The notes under the pieces: model-generated
Told to the model about the DNA's origin: nothing
Seen by the model: the letters and a program-made list of their open reading frames with translations, nothing else
Database searches by the model: none
Translations under genes and position numbers: made by a program
Shown: piece by piece, positions 11,935 through 20,262 of the stretch
Position numbering within the stretch: the stretch's first letter is position 1
Layout of the letters: each line of letters opens with the position of its first letter
Assembly (NCBI GenBank): GCA_016617855.1
Contig: JAECUM010004438.1
Coordinates: 1 to 64,000, forward strand
Source of the DNA: Megalonaias nervosa
Lineage: Eukaryota > Mollusca > Bivalvia > Unionida > Unionidae
Length of the DNA: 64,000 bases
Reading direction: 5' to 3'

Positions 11935-13233
11935 CTACGGAGGAAGTACGGGGATGATTTTTTTGTTAGGTCTGGAGCTACTTTGAGAACATGGAGCAGT
12001 ATCTTCTGCATCCATGCTCTCAATGTCCCCAAACCTGTTATAGAGTTTGATGGGGTCTTCTGACCCCTTTTGCTGCCTATTTCCTTGTGATCTGTTTTTG
12101 TTCTTTGGTGATTTCTGTTGTTGAGTATTATTGAATGTTGTTTGGGTAGATGCCGTGGTTCTATCTGCTTGGTAATGGGGGGTGTTAGTGCTTGATGTTG
12201 ACTCGGGTGCATCTGTCTGCGTTTGAGCGTCCTTCGTTGCCTTGGGATTGTTCTTCACTACAGTGGAGAAGGATGGGCCAGGAAAAGATGTTTTTGCCTG
12301 TACAAGCTTTCTGGCCTCTGGATAGGAAATGTTGGATGTATATTTAACCCTCTGTATTTCCTTCTCCTGTTTCCAGGTATCACAATCCTTGGAATTGGCG
12401 TGGTGCTGTTTTCCACAGTTGACACAATGCGGAGTGGCTCTACACTCAGATTCCTGGTGAGAGTGATCTCCGCATCGGCCACATATTTGGCTTCTTGAGC
12501 AGCGGTCTTCACGATGACCATATTTCTGACACTTATAACATCGAAGTGGATTTGGTATGTACACATCAACCTTCACTTGCAGAAAGCCAACTTTGACCAC
12601 TCTGGGTACTGTTGGCTTGTTGAAGGTGAGTATAATGGTGTTGGTGTCCTGCAGATTGTTGTTACGTTTAATACGTATTCTACGGACTGCAGTGACACCT
12701 TCGTTTTTCATCCCTTCAATGATATCCGTGTCGCTGACTCCAGCCAAGTCACGACAGCGAATCACGCCTTTGGACGAATTGAGTGTTGTGTGGGCGAACG
12801 AGGTCACTGGAATATCGAAAAATGTTATCATTTTCTTGAGGTTTTCTGTTTGACCTCGTCGCTCACACTCGACAAGCAGGCAGCCCGATTTTAACTTTTT
12901 AACACCTTTTGGTGTTCCAATCAGTCCCATAATTGTTTTCTCGATCACAAACGGAGAGAGTACATTAAGCGGTTTTGTGGCATCTTTAGACTGTATAACC
13001 ATGAAGCGTGGAAATGAATCCACACCACATGGTTCGTCATCTGAGTCAGATCCAGTTTTGGTACGCTTGAGTTGATTTTTTTTGGAAACATCCATGTTGG
13101 TGGATTTAAAATTCAGCACCCGTGCTCCCCGCCCACCAAGGAGCCCAACAAGGGGACACTTTTCAAGTGTCAGGGATACACAGATGTTATACTTAGTAGG
13201 TAAATTCACCTCCTGATTCATCCCATAAGACAT
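11935..13233 (-). CDS. LINE copy 3 ORF1: zinc-knuckle protein, intact
   Basis: Intact 432-residue ORF1, nearly identical to that of copy 1 and sharing its start and stop. It has successive CCHC knuckles (CYKCQKYGHREDRC, CGRCGDHSHQESEC, CVNCGKQHHANSKDC), an upstream basic region and a low-complexity Thr/Gln/Asn-rich tail. Role inferred from the family: binding of LINE RNA and chaperoning of target-primed reverse transcription. Confidence 0.9.
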   Translation of the reverse strand: MSYGMNQEVNLPTKYNICVSLTLEKCPLVGLLGGRGARVLNFKSTNMDVSKKNQLKRTKTGSDSDDEPCGVDSFPRFMVIQSKDATKPLNVLSPFVIEKTIMGLIGTPKGVKKLKSGCLLVECERRGQTENLKKMITFFDIPVTSFAHTTLNSSKGVIRCRDLAGVSDTDIIEGMKNEGVTAVRRIRIKRNNNLQDTNTIILTFNKPTVPRVVKVGFLQVKVDVYIPNPLRCYKCQKYGHREDRCSRSQICGRCGDHSHQESECRATPHCVNCGKQHHANSKDCDTWKQEKEIQRVKYTSNISYPEARKLVQAKTSFPGPSFSTVVKNNPKATKDAQTQTDAPESTSSTNTPHYQADRTTASTQTTFNNTQQQKSPKNKNRSQGNRQQKGSEDPIKLYNRFGDIESMDAEDTAPCSQSSSRPNKKIIPVLPP

Positions 13234-13645
13234 ACTCAGTCGGTAAAATTACCTCCCAATTGACCCGTTGAGCCACCGCCTTCTAGGAAGTCTTCTAAGA
13301 CTTGGAAAAGGGAAAGTTAAAGGGATAGAATGTAGGGGCAATGGTGGTATCAAGAGAGATACAACGAGAAAGATAAAGAAAGTGAGCGAGTAAATAAAGA
13401 CCTCCTAGGGCTCGGCGTGACCAGCCGATTTGTCGAGACCGGGCCCATCCCGACCACCCGTCTAGAAGAAGTAGAGGCCAAAGTAGTGTATTGGATCGGA
13501 AAGCCTCTGCTCAACTACCAGGATCCTTTCCTCCTCCGACACGGGTCGCAACCCACGGCAAACAGGTTGCCTCTACTTAGTCGCCTCTTACGACACGTAG
13601 CGAGGCACGGCGGACCAATTCTACAACCCCGGACCCGCAGGGGGA

Positions 13646-14142
13646 GATGTTGATGGAGACAGTGATTCTGATGGAAACGAAGAGGTAGAGGCAGTGCGGG
13701 AAACATATGCACCATTGAGCCCGTCCGTTGGGGAGCATCAACAGTGGGCATCACTATCCATAACTATTAATGCTGACAGAGATAGCGATTGTGATGAGGA
13801 TGTAGAGGTAGACCAGGTGTAGGCAACATATAAACCTTCGAGCCCGTCATATCAGAGAGCATCAACAGTGGCTATTATAAAAATATTTTTTTAGACCAAA
13901 TAGACCTTTGTAGTTTGTACCGTAATGTCTTCCGCATTAATCATTTTAGAAGCAGAAATTAATCTGCACCAAAAAATATATTTATCTGTATATTTGTCTA
14001 TATATCACTAACATTTCAAGATTGCTTCTTTGAAAACAGACGATGCAACTAAAAATAGAACTCAACTGTATAGCAAGTATATGGATACTAATTCCAGTGT
14101 TAAGCAGGTTTTTCATCGGCGACATCTCTCACGATGCCACAC
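13646..14142 (+). repeat. End of host tandem unit with degenerate acidic coding repeats
   Basis: This 0.5-kb segment is homologous to the end of the host unit at about 48.25-48.77 kb and again at 53.4-54.1 kb. It begins with an acidic repeat (Asp/Glu/Ser-rich when read on plus) that quickly hits stops, then non-coding sequence ending in GGCGACATCTCTCACGATG. It is the left flank of the Polinton. Together with 41918-42000 it reconstitutes the continuous unit seen without insertion at 48.7-48.95 kb. Confidence 0.75.
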
Positions 14143-14320
14143 AGCAGCAGGAAGGGTGAACCCTACAACTTTGTATAGACCTTAAATTTGAAATTTAAGG
14201 GTTCCTACGAAGGATGAAAAAAAGTTTTTGCCTTAACAGTAAAAACTTTTCTAATTGACCAGATTTTTTCCGATTTTTTCACGTGCTGGTCACTACGCGT
14301 ATGTCGTTCACCTTCCTGCT
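14143..14320 (+). repeat. Left terminal inverted repeat of the Polinton
   Basis: Inverted copy of 41735-41917, about 95% identical by eye. The outer end reads AGCAGCAGGAAGGGTGAAC. The inner end carries the reverse complement of nearly the same sequence (GTTCACCTTCCTGCT at 14306-14320), so each TIR is itself framed by a short inverted repeat. The first gene starts 37 bp inside. Confidence 0.92.
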
Positions 14321-14357
14321 CCTATAAATTAAACAGCCATTATAGATATTATCAATA

Positions 14358-14675
14358 ATGAGTATTGGAGAACCACACTCAGCTAAATTAGCTCGAGACC
14401 GACTAGAGGCAATTAAAAAATATCTACCTGTTCGTGATTCTGTTAAGCAACAACTGCAATCGCGTCAGGAGTATAAGATGGAATTTGAAGAAGGTGCAGA
14501 ACAATTATTTAAACCGATTGTCGAACCAACGAAGAAAATTGTTACAGCAACCGAGGCAACACAACGAGCTCTTGCAACATTGCCTGCTGATATTGCTGGT
14601 CGTATTCAAGCAGCTCAACCACCACCCGTTCAACTTCCTCAACCACCAAACTTCCTCAACCACGAACTAAGATAA
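14358..14675 (+). CDS. Polinton gene 1, conserved virion-associated-type protein (N-terminal part?)
   Basis: 105-residue, mostly helical, charged protein with a Pro/Gln-rich C-terminus, first gene inside the left TIR. I know no biochemical function for this family; position beside the structural genes suggests a scaffold or minor virion role (inference). Its TAA overlaps the ATG of the next gene by one base (TAATG). The Pro/Gln-rich end is also readable in the next gene's frame, so the two may be one gene in relatives, separated here by a small frameshift. The start lies in AATAATG, the context shared by other genes of the element. Confidence 0.6.
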   Translation: MSIGEPHSAKLARDRLEAIKKYLPVRDSVKQQLQSRQEYKMEFEEGAEQLFKPIVEPTKKIVTATEATQRALATLPADIAGRIQAAQPPPVQLPQPPNFLNHELR

Positions 14676-15337
14676 TGGATAAATTTACACCTGAAGGTAT
14701 TGATGCTATCAGGGATCCAAACCAATTATTTGATATTGCCGGGTTTGGATATTATGAAAGACAAAAATATGTAAAACCAGAACACGTTAAATCTCTGAAA
14801 CCTGACAATTGGATTAGAGATATATTTCGCATCTATACTGGTGTTCCAGAAATTAGATATGATGAAGATATTAAAAATTTTAACAGATTTGATGAGGCTG
14901 TATATAGATATATGGAAGAAAAAAAAAAACAATTACAGAAACCAGCAAAAACATTTGGAGAACAATTTCCACAATCACAATTACTATCACCACTACCATC
15001 ATCACAACAACGAGAACAACAATTTCAAGAAATGATAAAACGAATTCAATCACCACGACAACGGCAACCAGTTAGAACAACAGAGGAAGAAGACCAGGAT
15101 CCTGGCGCAACTGGAAGTGGTTTAGGAAGTGGTTTTATTACTTGTCCCAATAACGTTCTTGCTGATGTCGATCGACTAGAAATCCTCATTGGAGGAAAAC
15201 GAGCTGGTAATAATTCCCCAGAAATCATTAATGAAGAAGCTGATATTTGCAAACGATTATTTACAGGCGGTATCATGGATATTAATGTATATCGGTCTCT
15301 CATTAATGAAATCGCCGATGATTATCATAGTGACTAA
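14675..15337 (+). CDS. Polinton gene 2, conserved protein of unknown (scaffold-like) role
   Basis: 220 residues. The N-terminal domain has 'FTPEGIDAI', a central Gln/Pro/Ser-rich linker follows, and the C-terminal helical domain ('GGKRAGNNSPEIINEEADI' to 'YRSLINEIADDYHSD') looks like the most conserved part. No catalytic motif is visible. It sits upstream of a small basic protein and the major capsid gene, so a role in capsid assembly is plausible but inferred. It overlaps gene 1 by one base and ends 35 bp before gene 3. Confidence 0.6.
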   Translation: MDKFTPEGIDAIRDPNQLFDIAGFGYYERQKYVKPEHVKSLKPDNWIRDIFRIYTGVPEIRYDEDIKNFNRFDEAVYRYMEEKKKQLQKPAKTFGEQFPQSQLLSPLPSSQQREQQFQEMIKRIQSPRQRQPVRTTEEEDQDPGATGSGLGSGFITCPNNVLADVDRLEILIGGKRAGNNSPEIINEEADICKRLFTGGIMDINVYRSLINEIADDYHSD

Positions 15338-15372
15338 GTATGTAATTAGTGATAAAGTCACTTAATAATAAG

Positions 15373-15852
15373 ATGATCATACACAATACTCGTGGATCTA
15401 CCATGGTCAGGGTAATAAACTCTCGATTACCAGTATACAAAACGACCTACGGAGATGGGTTAGGTGATGTTGTTCAGGGTCTGTTTAGAAGAATAGCCCC
15501 AAAAGCAATACCGATTGCAAAGCAACTGGGAATGAAAGCTATTGATGTTGTTCGTGAAAAAGGTATAAGCGCTGTTGGTAATATTGCTAGCAAAGCATTC
15601 TCAACAATCAAAGATAGACTATCACGATTAATACGCAGACCACAACCCGTCCGAACTCAACCTGTGAAATTGGCCAGCACTGAAGTGATGCCCGCAAGTG
15701 TAAGTAAAATAATAAATCAAGCCGCTAATCAAAAACTAGCGGAGTTGCCTGATGCCCCGATGTCGGAAAAGGAAAAAAACATAACCGCTAGTCTGACAGC
15801 AGGAAGTGGTCTCACTTCCCGAGGTGGTCTTCGTGTTAGACGAAGACGATAA
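15373..15852 (+). CDS. Small basic core/minor virion protein (adenovirus pX/pVI-like)
   Basis: 159 residues from an ATG in TAATAATAAGATG. The N-terminal half has a Gly-rich, amphipathic segment ('GDGLGDVVQGLFRRIAPKA') and further amphipathic helices; the C-terminus ends in a run of arginines ('RGGLRVRRRR'). Short, basic, amphipathic proteins beside the capsid gene in Polintons are compared with adenovirus core protein X or the membrane-lytic protein VI. That assignment is by composition and position, not by a clear signature. It ends 8 bp before the capsid gene. Confidence 0.55.
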   Translation: MIIHNTRGSTMVRVINSRLPVYKTTYGDGLGDVVQGLFRRIAPKAIPIAKQLGMKAIDVVREKGISAVGNIASKAFSTIKDRLSRLIRRPQPVRTQPVKLASTEVMPASVSKIINQAANQKLAELPDAPMSEKEKNITASLTAGSGLTSRGGLRVRRRR

Positions 15853-15860
15853 TAATAAAG

Positions 15861-17258
15861 ATGTTTAAGTGCATATCTGGCCCCGCGTTTGACATGGATG
15901 CACCAGTTCTCAAAGATGAGTCTGTGCGCGATTATCAGCATTATTCTTATGACGCTCGAGAGCCAAATCAACCTGGACGAATTGTGCTACAAGTTCAGGA
16001 TACAAGCAGATACTTCCTACCCGCTGAAGCATTTATTGAAGTAGAGGGTGAAATTATAAAACCAGATAATACTGAATACGCCGCTAATGATAGTGTTGGT
16101 TTTGTTAATAATGGTATTATGGCGTTATTCAAAAGCGCCATATACATGATTGATGGGAGAGAAATTGAATCAATCCAGAATAATGTCGATATTGCCACGA
16201 CGATATTGGGTCTTGCACGATATAGCGACGATTACTCAAGATCAGCTGGTCCATCAATGATGTTTGCAAAGGATACTTCTGATCATCCAGATCACAAAAA
16301 TCAGGATTTTCGACGGCCAAATGATCGAGCTGCTGCTGCCGCTGATATTGAAGATCTACCTTTTCCAAATCCAAATTTTAACTTAGGATTTGCAGCACGT
16401 CGAGCGATGTTAAGCGGTAATAGGAGAAGATTTTCATGTGCGATTCCGTTGTCACATATTTTTGGATTTTGTAGAAATGTCAGAAAGGTTATTTTTGGAG
16501 CTAAACACACAGTTGTACTTGCAAGGAAAAGCACCGACGATGATGCAATCTGGCGTCCTATTGGTGATGCTGGTAAAGTAGTACTATCAAAAATTTCGCT
16601 GTGGATGCCAGTAATGACTCCAACAATACCTGAAGAAGAACGTTTACTTAGTTTTATGAGTCAAGGTGGTAAATCGATGTTATCATGGTTGACGATGACC
16701 ACAGACATTATTTCAAGTGAAGTTGTTGGTTTATTCACATGGCATATAGCATCACAACAAGGTGTTTCTGCACCAAGACATATATTTATCGCATTTCAGG
16801 AGAATGCACGAGAAAACACACAAACACGAAATCCAATGGTGTTTGACACGCTTGGAGTTAGTGAAGTTTCTTTAAGATTAAATGGGCATCAAGAACCAGC
16901 TGAAGATATATTACTGAATTTTGAAAATAATCATGTAGCACGTGCATATCATCGATTAATGACATTCATGGGACGTGATCAGAATATTGACTCTGGTTTA
17001 CAAATATCGCAGTTAGATTTTACAACTCTGTATCCGATTTATTACTTTTCGCTGGAACATTTAGATTTAACCAGACAATCTGTCGTTGATATACATTTTC
17101 GAGCTCGTGTAGCACGGTAACCAGCAAGAGGACGCGGTCCACTAGTTATTCCTGGTGGTTACAGAGCAATTGCTGTTATACTCAGCGATAAATCGATATT
17201 ATTCGAAGGTGTTGGTGGACGAATGAGAGTTATTGATGCTGCAGTAGAAAATATGTAA
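15861..17258 (+). pseudogene. Major capsid protein, probable double jelly-roll, one in-frame stop
   Basis: 465 codons with one TAA at 17118-17120; the same frame remains open beyond it to TAA at 17256-17258. The first half contains 'FVNNGIMALFKSAIYMIDG', followed by a segment at the position where Polinton and NCLDV-type capsids have their conserved strand-turn ('IDGREIESIQNNVDIATT'). The second half has a repeated beta-rich pattern and ends in a Gly-rich tail. Length, position between core-like and pVI-like genes, and these motifs point to the double-jelly-roll capsid family. The stop removes about 46 C-terminal residues. A structure prediction should show two stacked jelly rolls if this is right. 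Confidence 0.75.
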
Positions 17259-17301
17259 AACATTTTCTAAACATGTAATTAGATCGTTCATAATATTAAT
17301 A

Positions 17302-17802
17302 ATGTCATATCATCACGTTAGTGTGAGTCTGACTCCTGGTCAGATCAAAAAGCTGCAATCAGCATCAAACAATAACTGTGGAATAAAAATATCGCTAAAG
17401 CGAGAACAGATGACCGGTGCAAATAAATTATCGTTGACCGAGCGTCAGTTCAAAAACTTCAATGAAGCTAAAAAATCAAATAAAGGCGTCAAACTTAATC
17501 TTTCTGCGGGCGCCATCAAAGATATCGCTAAATCGGGTGGTATATTTCCACTTCTCGCAGCTATACCAGCTTTAATAGCAGTTGCAGCCCCAGCTGTTGC
17601 AAAAGCAGCTGCGCTAGGTGCTGTTGGAACAGCTGCTGGAATGGCATTAAAGAAAGCAACCGGACAAGGAATCAAAAAAAAGGGAAAATGCCTAAGACTA
17701 CCAGGAACCCCGTATTCGTGGTACTTAAAGGGTCTAAGATTACCAGGGACTCCGTATTCGTGGTACGGAAAGGGTCTAAGACTTCCCGGGACAGTTTACT
17801 AA
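17302..17802 (+). CDS. Small capsid-associated protein (pVI/pX-like) with C-terminal repeats
   Basis: 166 residues. The N-terminal domain alternates basic and polar residues ('VSLTPGQIKKLQSA'), and a long Ala/Gly/Ile-rich hydrophobic segment at about 80-115 looks membrane-active ('AIPALIAVAAPAVAKAAAL'). The C-terminus holds three near-identical short repeats of the type GLRLPGTPYSWY. Downstream position after the capsid gene and the hydrophobic segment resemble Polinton counterparts of adenovirus protein VI/X. The start lies in TTAATAATG. Its 3' end overlaps the beginning of the protease open frame. Confidence 0.6.
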   Translation: MSYHHVSVSLTPGQIKKLQSASNNNCGIKISLKREQMTGANKLSLTERQFKNFNEAKKSNKGVKLNLSAGAIKDIAKSGGIFPLLAAIPALIAVAAPAVAKAAALGAVGTAAGMALKKATGQGIKKKGKCLRLPGTPYSWYLKGLRLPGTPYSWYGKGLRLPGTVY

Positions 17803-18205
17803 TATCACCCATATCCAATTTTGATTTACTTAATGCTGCTAAGCAACTGAATATAAGAAACTTCAGAGGTGTTTTTATGCACGATCAATTGCCAAAAAAA
17901 ACCCAAACAATATTGAAAGCGGTATCATTAATCTCGATAAAAACTCTGGCCCAGGTACGCACTGGGTCGGATATGCAATTGATCCACGTGGAATTATTTA
18001 TTTCGATTCGTATGGATTAGCACCACTAAAAGAATTTTTAGAGTATGTTACCGGCGATATTCCAATCTGGTATTCAACGTTACCAACACAAAAAATAACT
18101 GATCCTCCAATATGCGGTCTTGAAACCGTCGCTGTGCTAGATGCTGTATCAAAATCAACAGCACCACCTCAAAGTCGTGCACGCGTTCACTACACTACGT
18201 CATAA
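17688..18205 (+). pseudogene. Adenain-like cysteine protease (PRO), frameshifted
   Basis: Maturation protease of the adenovirus endopeptidase (C5) type, which cleaves capsid precursors. Conserved homology begins near 17800 ('ISNFDLLNAAKQLN', 'NFRGVFMHDQLPK'). After a frameshift in the A-rich tract near 17890-17905 it continues in another frame with the catalytic His in 'GPGTHWVGYAID', the acidic residue in 'IYFDSYGL', and the Gln and Cys region 'TQKITDPPICG'. The real start is uncertain: the only upstream ATG in frame (17688) lies inside the previous gene and encodes a probably meaningless repeat-derived leader. The frameshift makes it inactive as read. Confidence 0.8.
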
Positions 18206-18231
18206 CACTTAAACAGATATCAGTAAATATA

Positions 18232-19309
18232 ATGGTAGACATTTTTGGAAGATCTACTCGCAAAGATCAGAAGGTCAATTTATCTAAATATGCAACTCTT
18301 GATCAGATCAGAAATGAAATCGATGATTTATTAAATATCACAAGTGTGGATCAAAATGAAGTCGTCGTTTTTCAGGAACAAACAAGGACGATTAAAAACG
18401 AGTAACATACAACTACTAGATGTACTTGTACGAATTCCCAACGCGGTTGTTAATAATATCGTTACTTTCACTGATCAAGGTAAAATACAGGATTCCGGTA
18501 AATCGGTTAACGATTATGTTAAGAAAACTGGTGATGTATTTACCGGTGACATTATTATGTCAGGAAGAAAAATTACATATCTTGGAGATCCAATCGCAAA
18601 TACAGATGCAACAAAAAAATACGTCGATGATCAAGAATCCAAGTATGTGTCAGTGCGCGGTGGTATAATGCGTGCATTTCTCTACATGAATAATAATGGT
18701 ATTAATAATCTCAGAACACCAGAAACAGATTTTGACACCGCAACGAAGAAATACGTCGACGATAAGGAAATTCCAATAACGACAATCAATGATGGAATTG
18801 CTGCAATTAGGACTGATTATATTAATCATGTACAAACATTTCTAAATTTTCGTAGAAATATAAACAGATCTATTAACGAATTTTTTGGAACTCCACCAGT
18901 CGTTGACATAAAACTTACCGACATTAACAAGAAAATCAACGATATTGTTAGTGGAATTCCTAATATCATTGAAAAAACGAATCTTATTAAAATTCCTCAC
19001 AAGCAGATCTTTAACGTAGTATACACAGTAGCATCAGGATTAGGAGTATGGACACTGCAAGATAATAATCTCAAACACACCGCAGAAGTCACTGGTATAT
19101 ACAGACTGTCCGTATTTAGTAGTGCAAAATTCAGTATATTTACTACATTTCCATGCCGTTATTCAATCGATACTATTTCTGGAGTTGTATCCATTATAAT
19201 AAATAAAGATGCGGAAGAAACATTTCTGCTGGAGGCATCTGATAAAAAATATTAACCAGAGCACTATACTGGTGGTGTTTGGAATTTGTATGTGAAGCTC
19301 TTCAATTAG
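18232..19309 (+). pseudogene. Fibre-like protein with phage-type shaft repeats, frameshift and stop
   Basis: The N-terminus (18232 to about 18404) begins 'MVDIFGRSTRKDQ', a conserved-looking capsid-anchoring tail. A frameshift near 18400 moves the gene to the frame running to 19255, where an in-frame TAA is followed by 18 more open codons to TAG at 19309. The middle contains repeats of the form M-x-GRKI-x-x-L-x-x-P-x-x-x-x-DATKKYVDD ('DATKKYVDD' and 'DTATKKYVDDKE'), as in phage tail fibres; the C-terminal 120 residues are beta-rich and knob-like. This suggests a trimeric attachment fibre analogous to the adenovirus fibre, by inference. Confidence 0.7.
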
Positions 19310-19326
19310 TTATCTAGATAAGTATA

Positions 19327-19806
19327 ATGAATCAAGAGTCATTTATCGACGTTCAACGTCACAGATACGCTCAAGTATGTGAGTGTCAAACCAAACTAAA
19401 AAATATAATCGACGATTACACGATAAAGGTAAAAAAATATCGGCAACGTATGGTTGTTATTGATATAATGGTATACTCGGTTTCTGCTTTTATTGCTGGA
19501 ACTGGATTAATACTATCAACAATAACGATGACAGCGCCTGCAGTTGTAACAATTATAGTTTCCACGGCAACAACATGCGCAGGTATTTTCAGTATTATCG
19601 CTAAGAAAATATCTACGTGTACAAATGATAAACTAAACGAGTACATAATGAAATTGCACACAGCAACATCATCTTATTCTAAACCATCATCGTATCTTTC
19701 GGCGTACCTCAGCGATGGTAAAATATCCGATGAGGAATTCGCAACGATAATGGAAACTTATCATGAGGCATTCAAAGTGGATTCTAATGATAAAGTGCAG
19801 GGTTGA
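19327..19806 (+). CDS. Two-helix membrane protein of the Polinton
   Basis: 159 residues, intact. An N-terminal charged region of about 45 residues is followed by two adjacent hydrophobic segments ('IMVYSVSAFIAGTGLILS' and the following Ala/Val/Thr-rich stretch), then a polar C-terminal domain with 'YLSDGKISDEEFATIMETY', reminiscent of an EF-hand-like helix-loop-helix without a full calcium loop. No enzyme motif. The position between fibre and penton genes fits a virion or membrane role, but the function is unknown. The start lies in GTATAATG. Confidence 0.6.
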   Translation: MNQESFIDVQRHRYAQVCECQTKLKNIIDDYTIKVKKYRQRMVVIDIMVYSVSAFIAGTGLILSTITMTAPAVVTIIVSTATTCAGIFSIIAKKISTCTNDKLNEYIMKLHTATSSYSKPSSYLSAYLSDGKISDEEFATIMETYHEAFKVDSNDKVQG

Positions 19807-19841
19807 ATTTCCGCTCTATTAAATACGGAGTATTTTAAATA

Positions 19842-19968
19842 ATGTCATCGTTAGAATTATTACAGCAGATCGTAGCTAATACAACGCCGTCAAAAACTAC
19901 TATGATATCATTAAGTTCAACCAATCCTGAATTTAGTGTTAATTTTCAAACCGCAATTCCAGCAAAGG
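19842..19968 (+). pseudogene. Penton-like minor capsid protein, 5' exonic part before LINE insertion
   Basis: The first 42 codons of a gene whose remainder lies on the far side of LINE copy 4 (25735-27072). The reading frame runs from ATG in AAATAATG up to the 15-bp target site CAATTCCAGCAAAGG, where the LINE begins. The N-terminus ('VNFQTAIPAK') resembles the opening strand of Polinton penton-like proteins. Disrupted. Confidence 0.7.
19954..19968 (+). repeat. Left target-site duplication of LINE copy 4
   Basis: CAATTCCAGCAAAGG, repeated exactly at 25720-25734 on the other side of the LINE. This proves insertion of the LINE into a pre-existing Polinton gene. Confidence 0.95.
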
Positions 19969-20262
19969 TTGGTTGGTTAGTTCAAGTTTTACGGCGCACC
20001 AGCACTATGAGGCTATTTAGCGCCATACAAAAGGTTATATCTTTCATCATTTAAAAGTGGTAAAATGTTTCGTATCAACCAGCGATACGAAACCAAACAG
20101 TTGAAGGTAAAAAGATAAAATGATAACGGTTATAAGTAAATAAAGTTTCCCGATCAACGGGGAGTGCAAATGATGTATGACAATGAAAACAGATGAAAGG
20201 TAATTAAAATCTAACGACGGTATATATAGCACATAAAACTGTTCAAGGTGATAGCATACAAG

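Larger units (their letters stand above)
7891..13645 (-). mobile_element. LINE copy 3, full length
   Basis: Complete minus-strand LINE of about 5.75 kb. From its 5' end (13645) it has a GC-rich 5' region, ORF1 (13233-11935), ORF2 (about 11866-8190) and a 3' UTR ending in a (CCAA)n-type tail, seen on the plus strand as repeated TTGG at 7891-7905. The flanks do not show an obvious target duplication: the left flank is the gypsy element and the right flank is a host repeat unit, so the locus was probably rearranged after insertion. ORF1 is open; ORF2 is damaged. Confidence 0.9.

Noticed and set aside
13646..13655. GATGT as target duplication for LINE copy 3
   Set aside because: The left match is several bases away from the LINE edge and only 5 bp long; not convincing.
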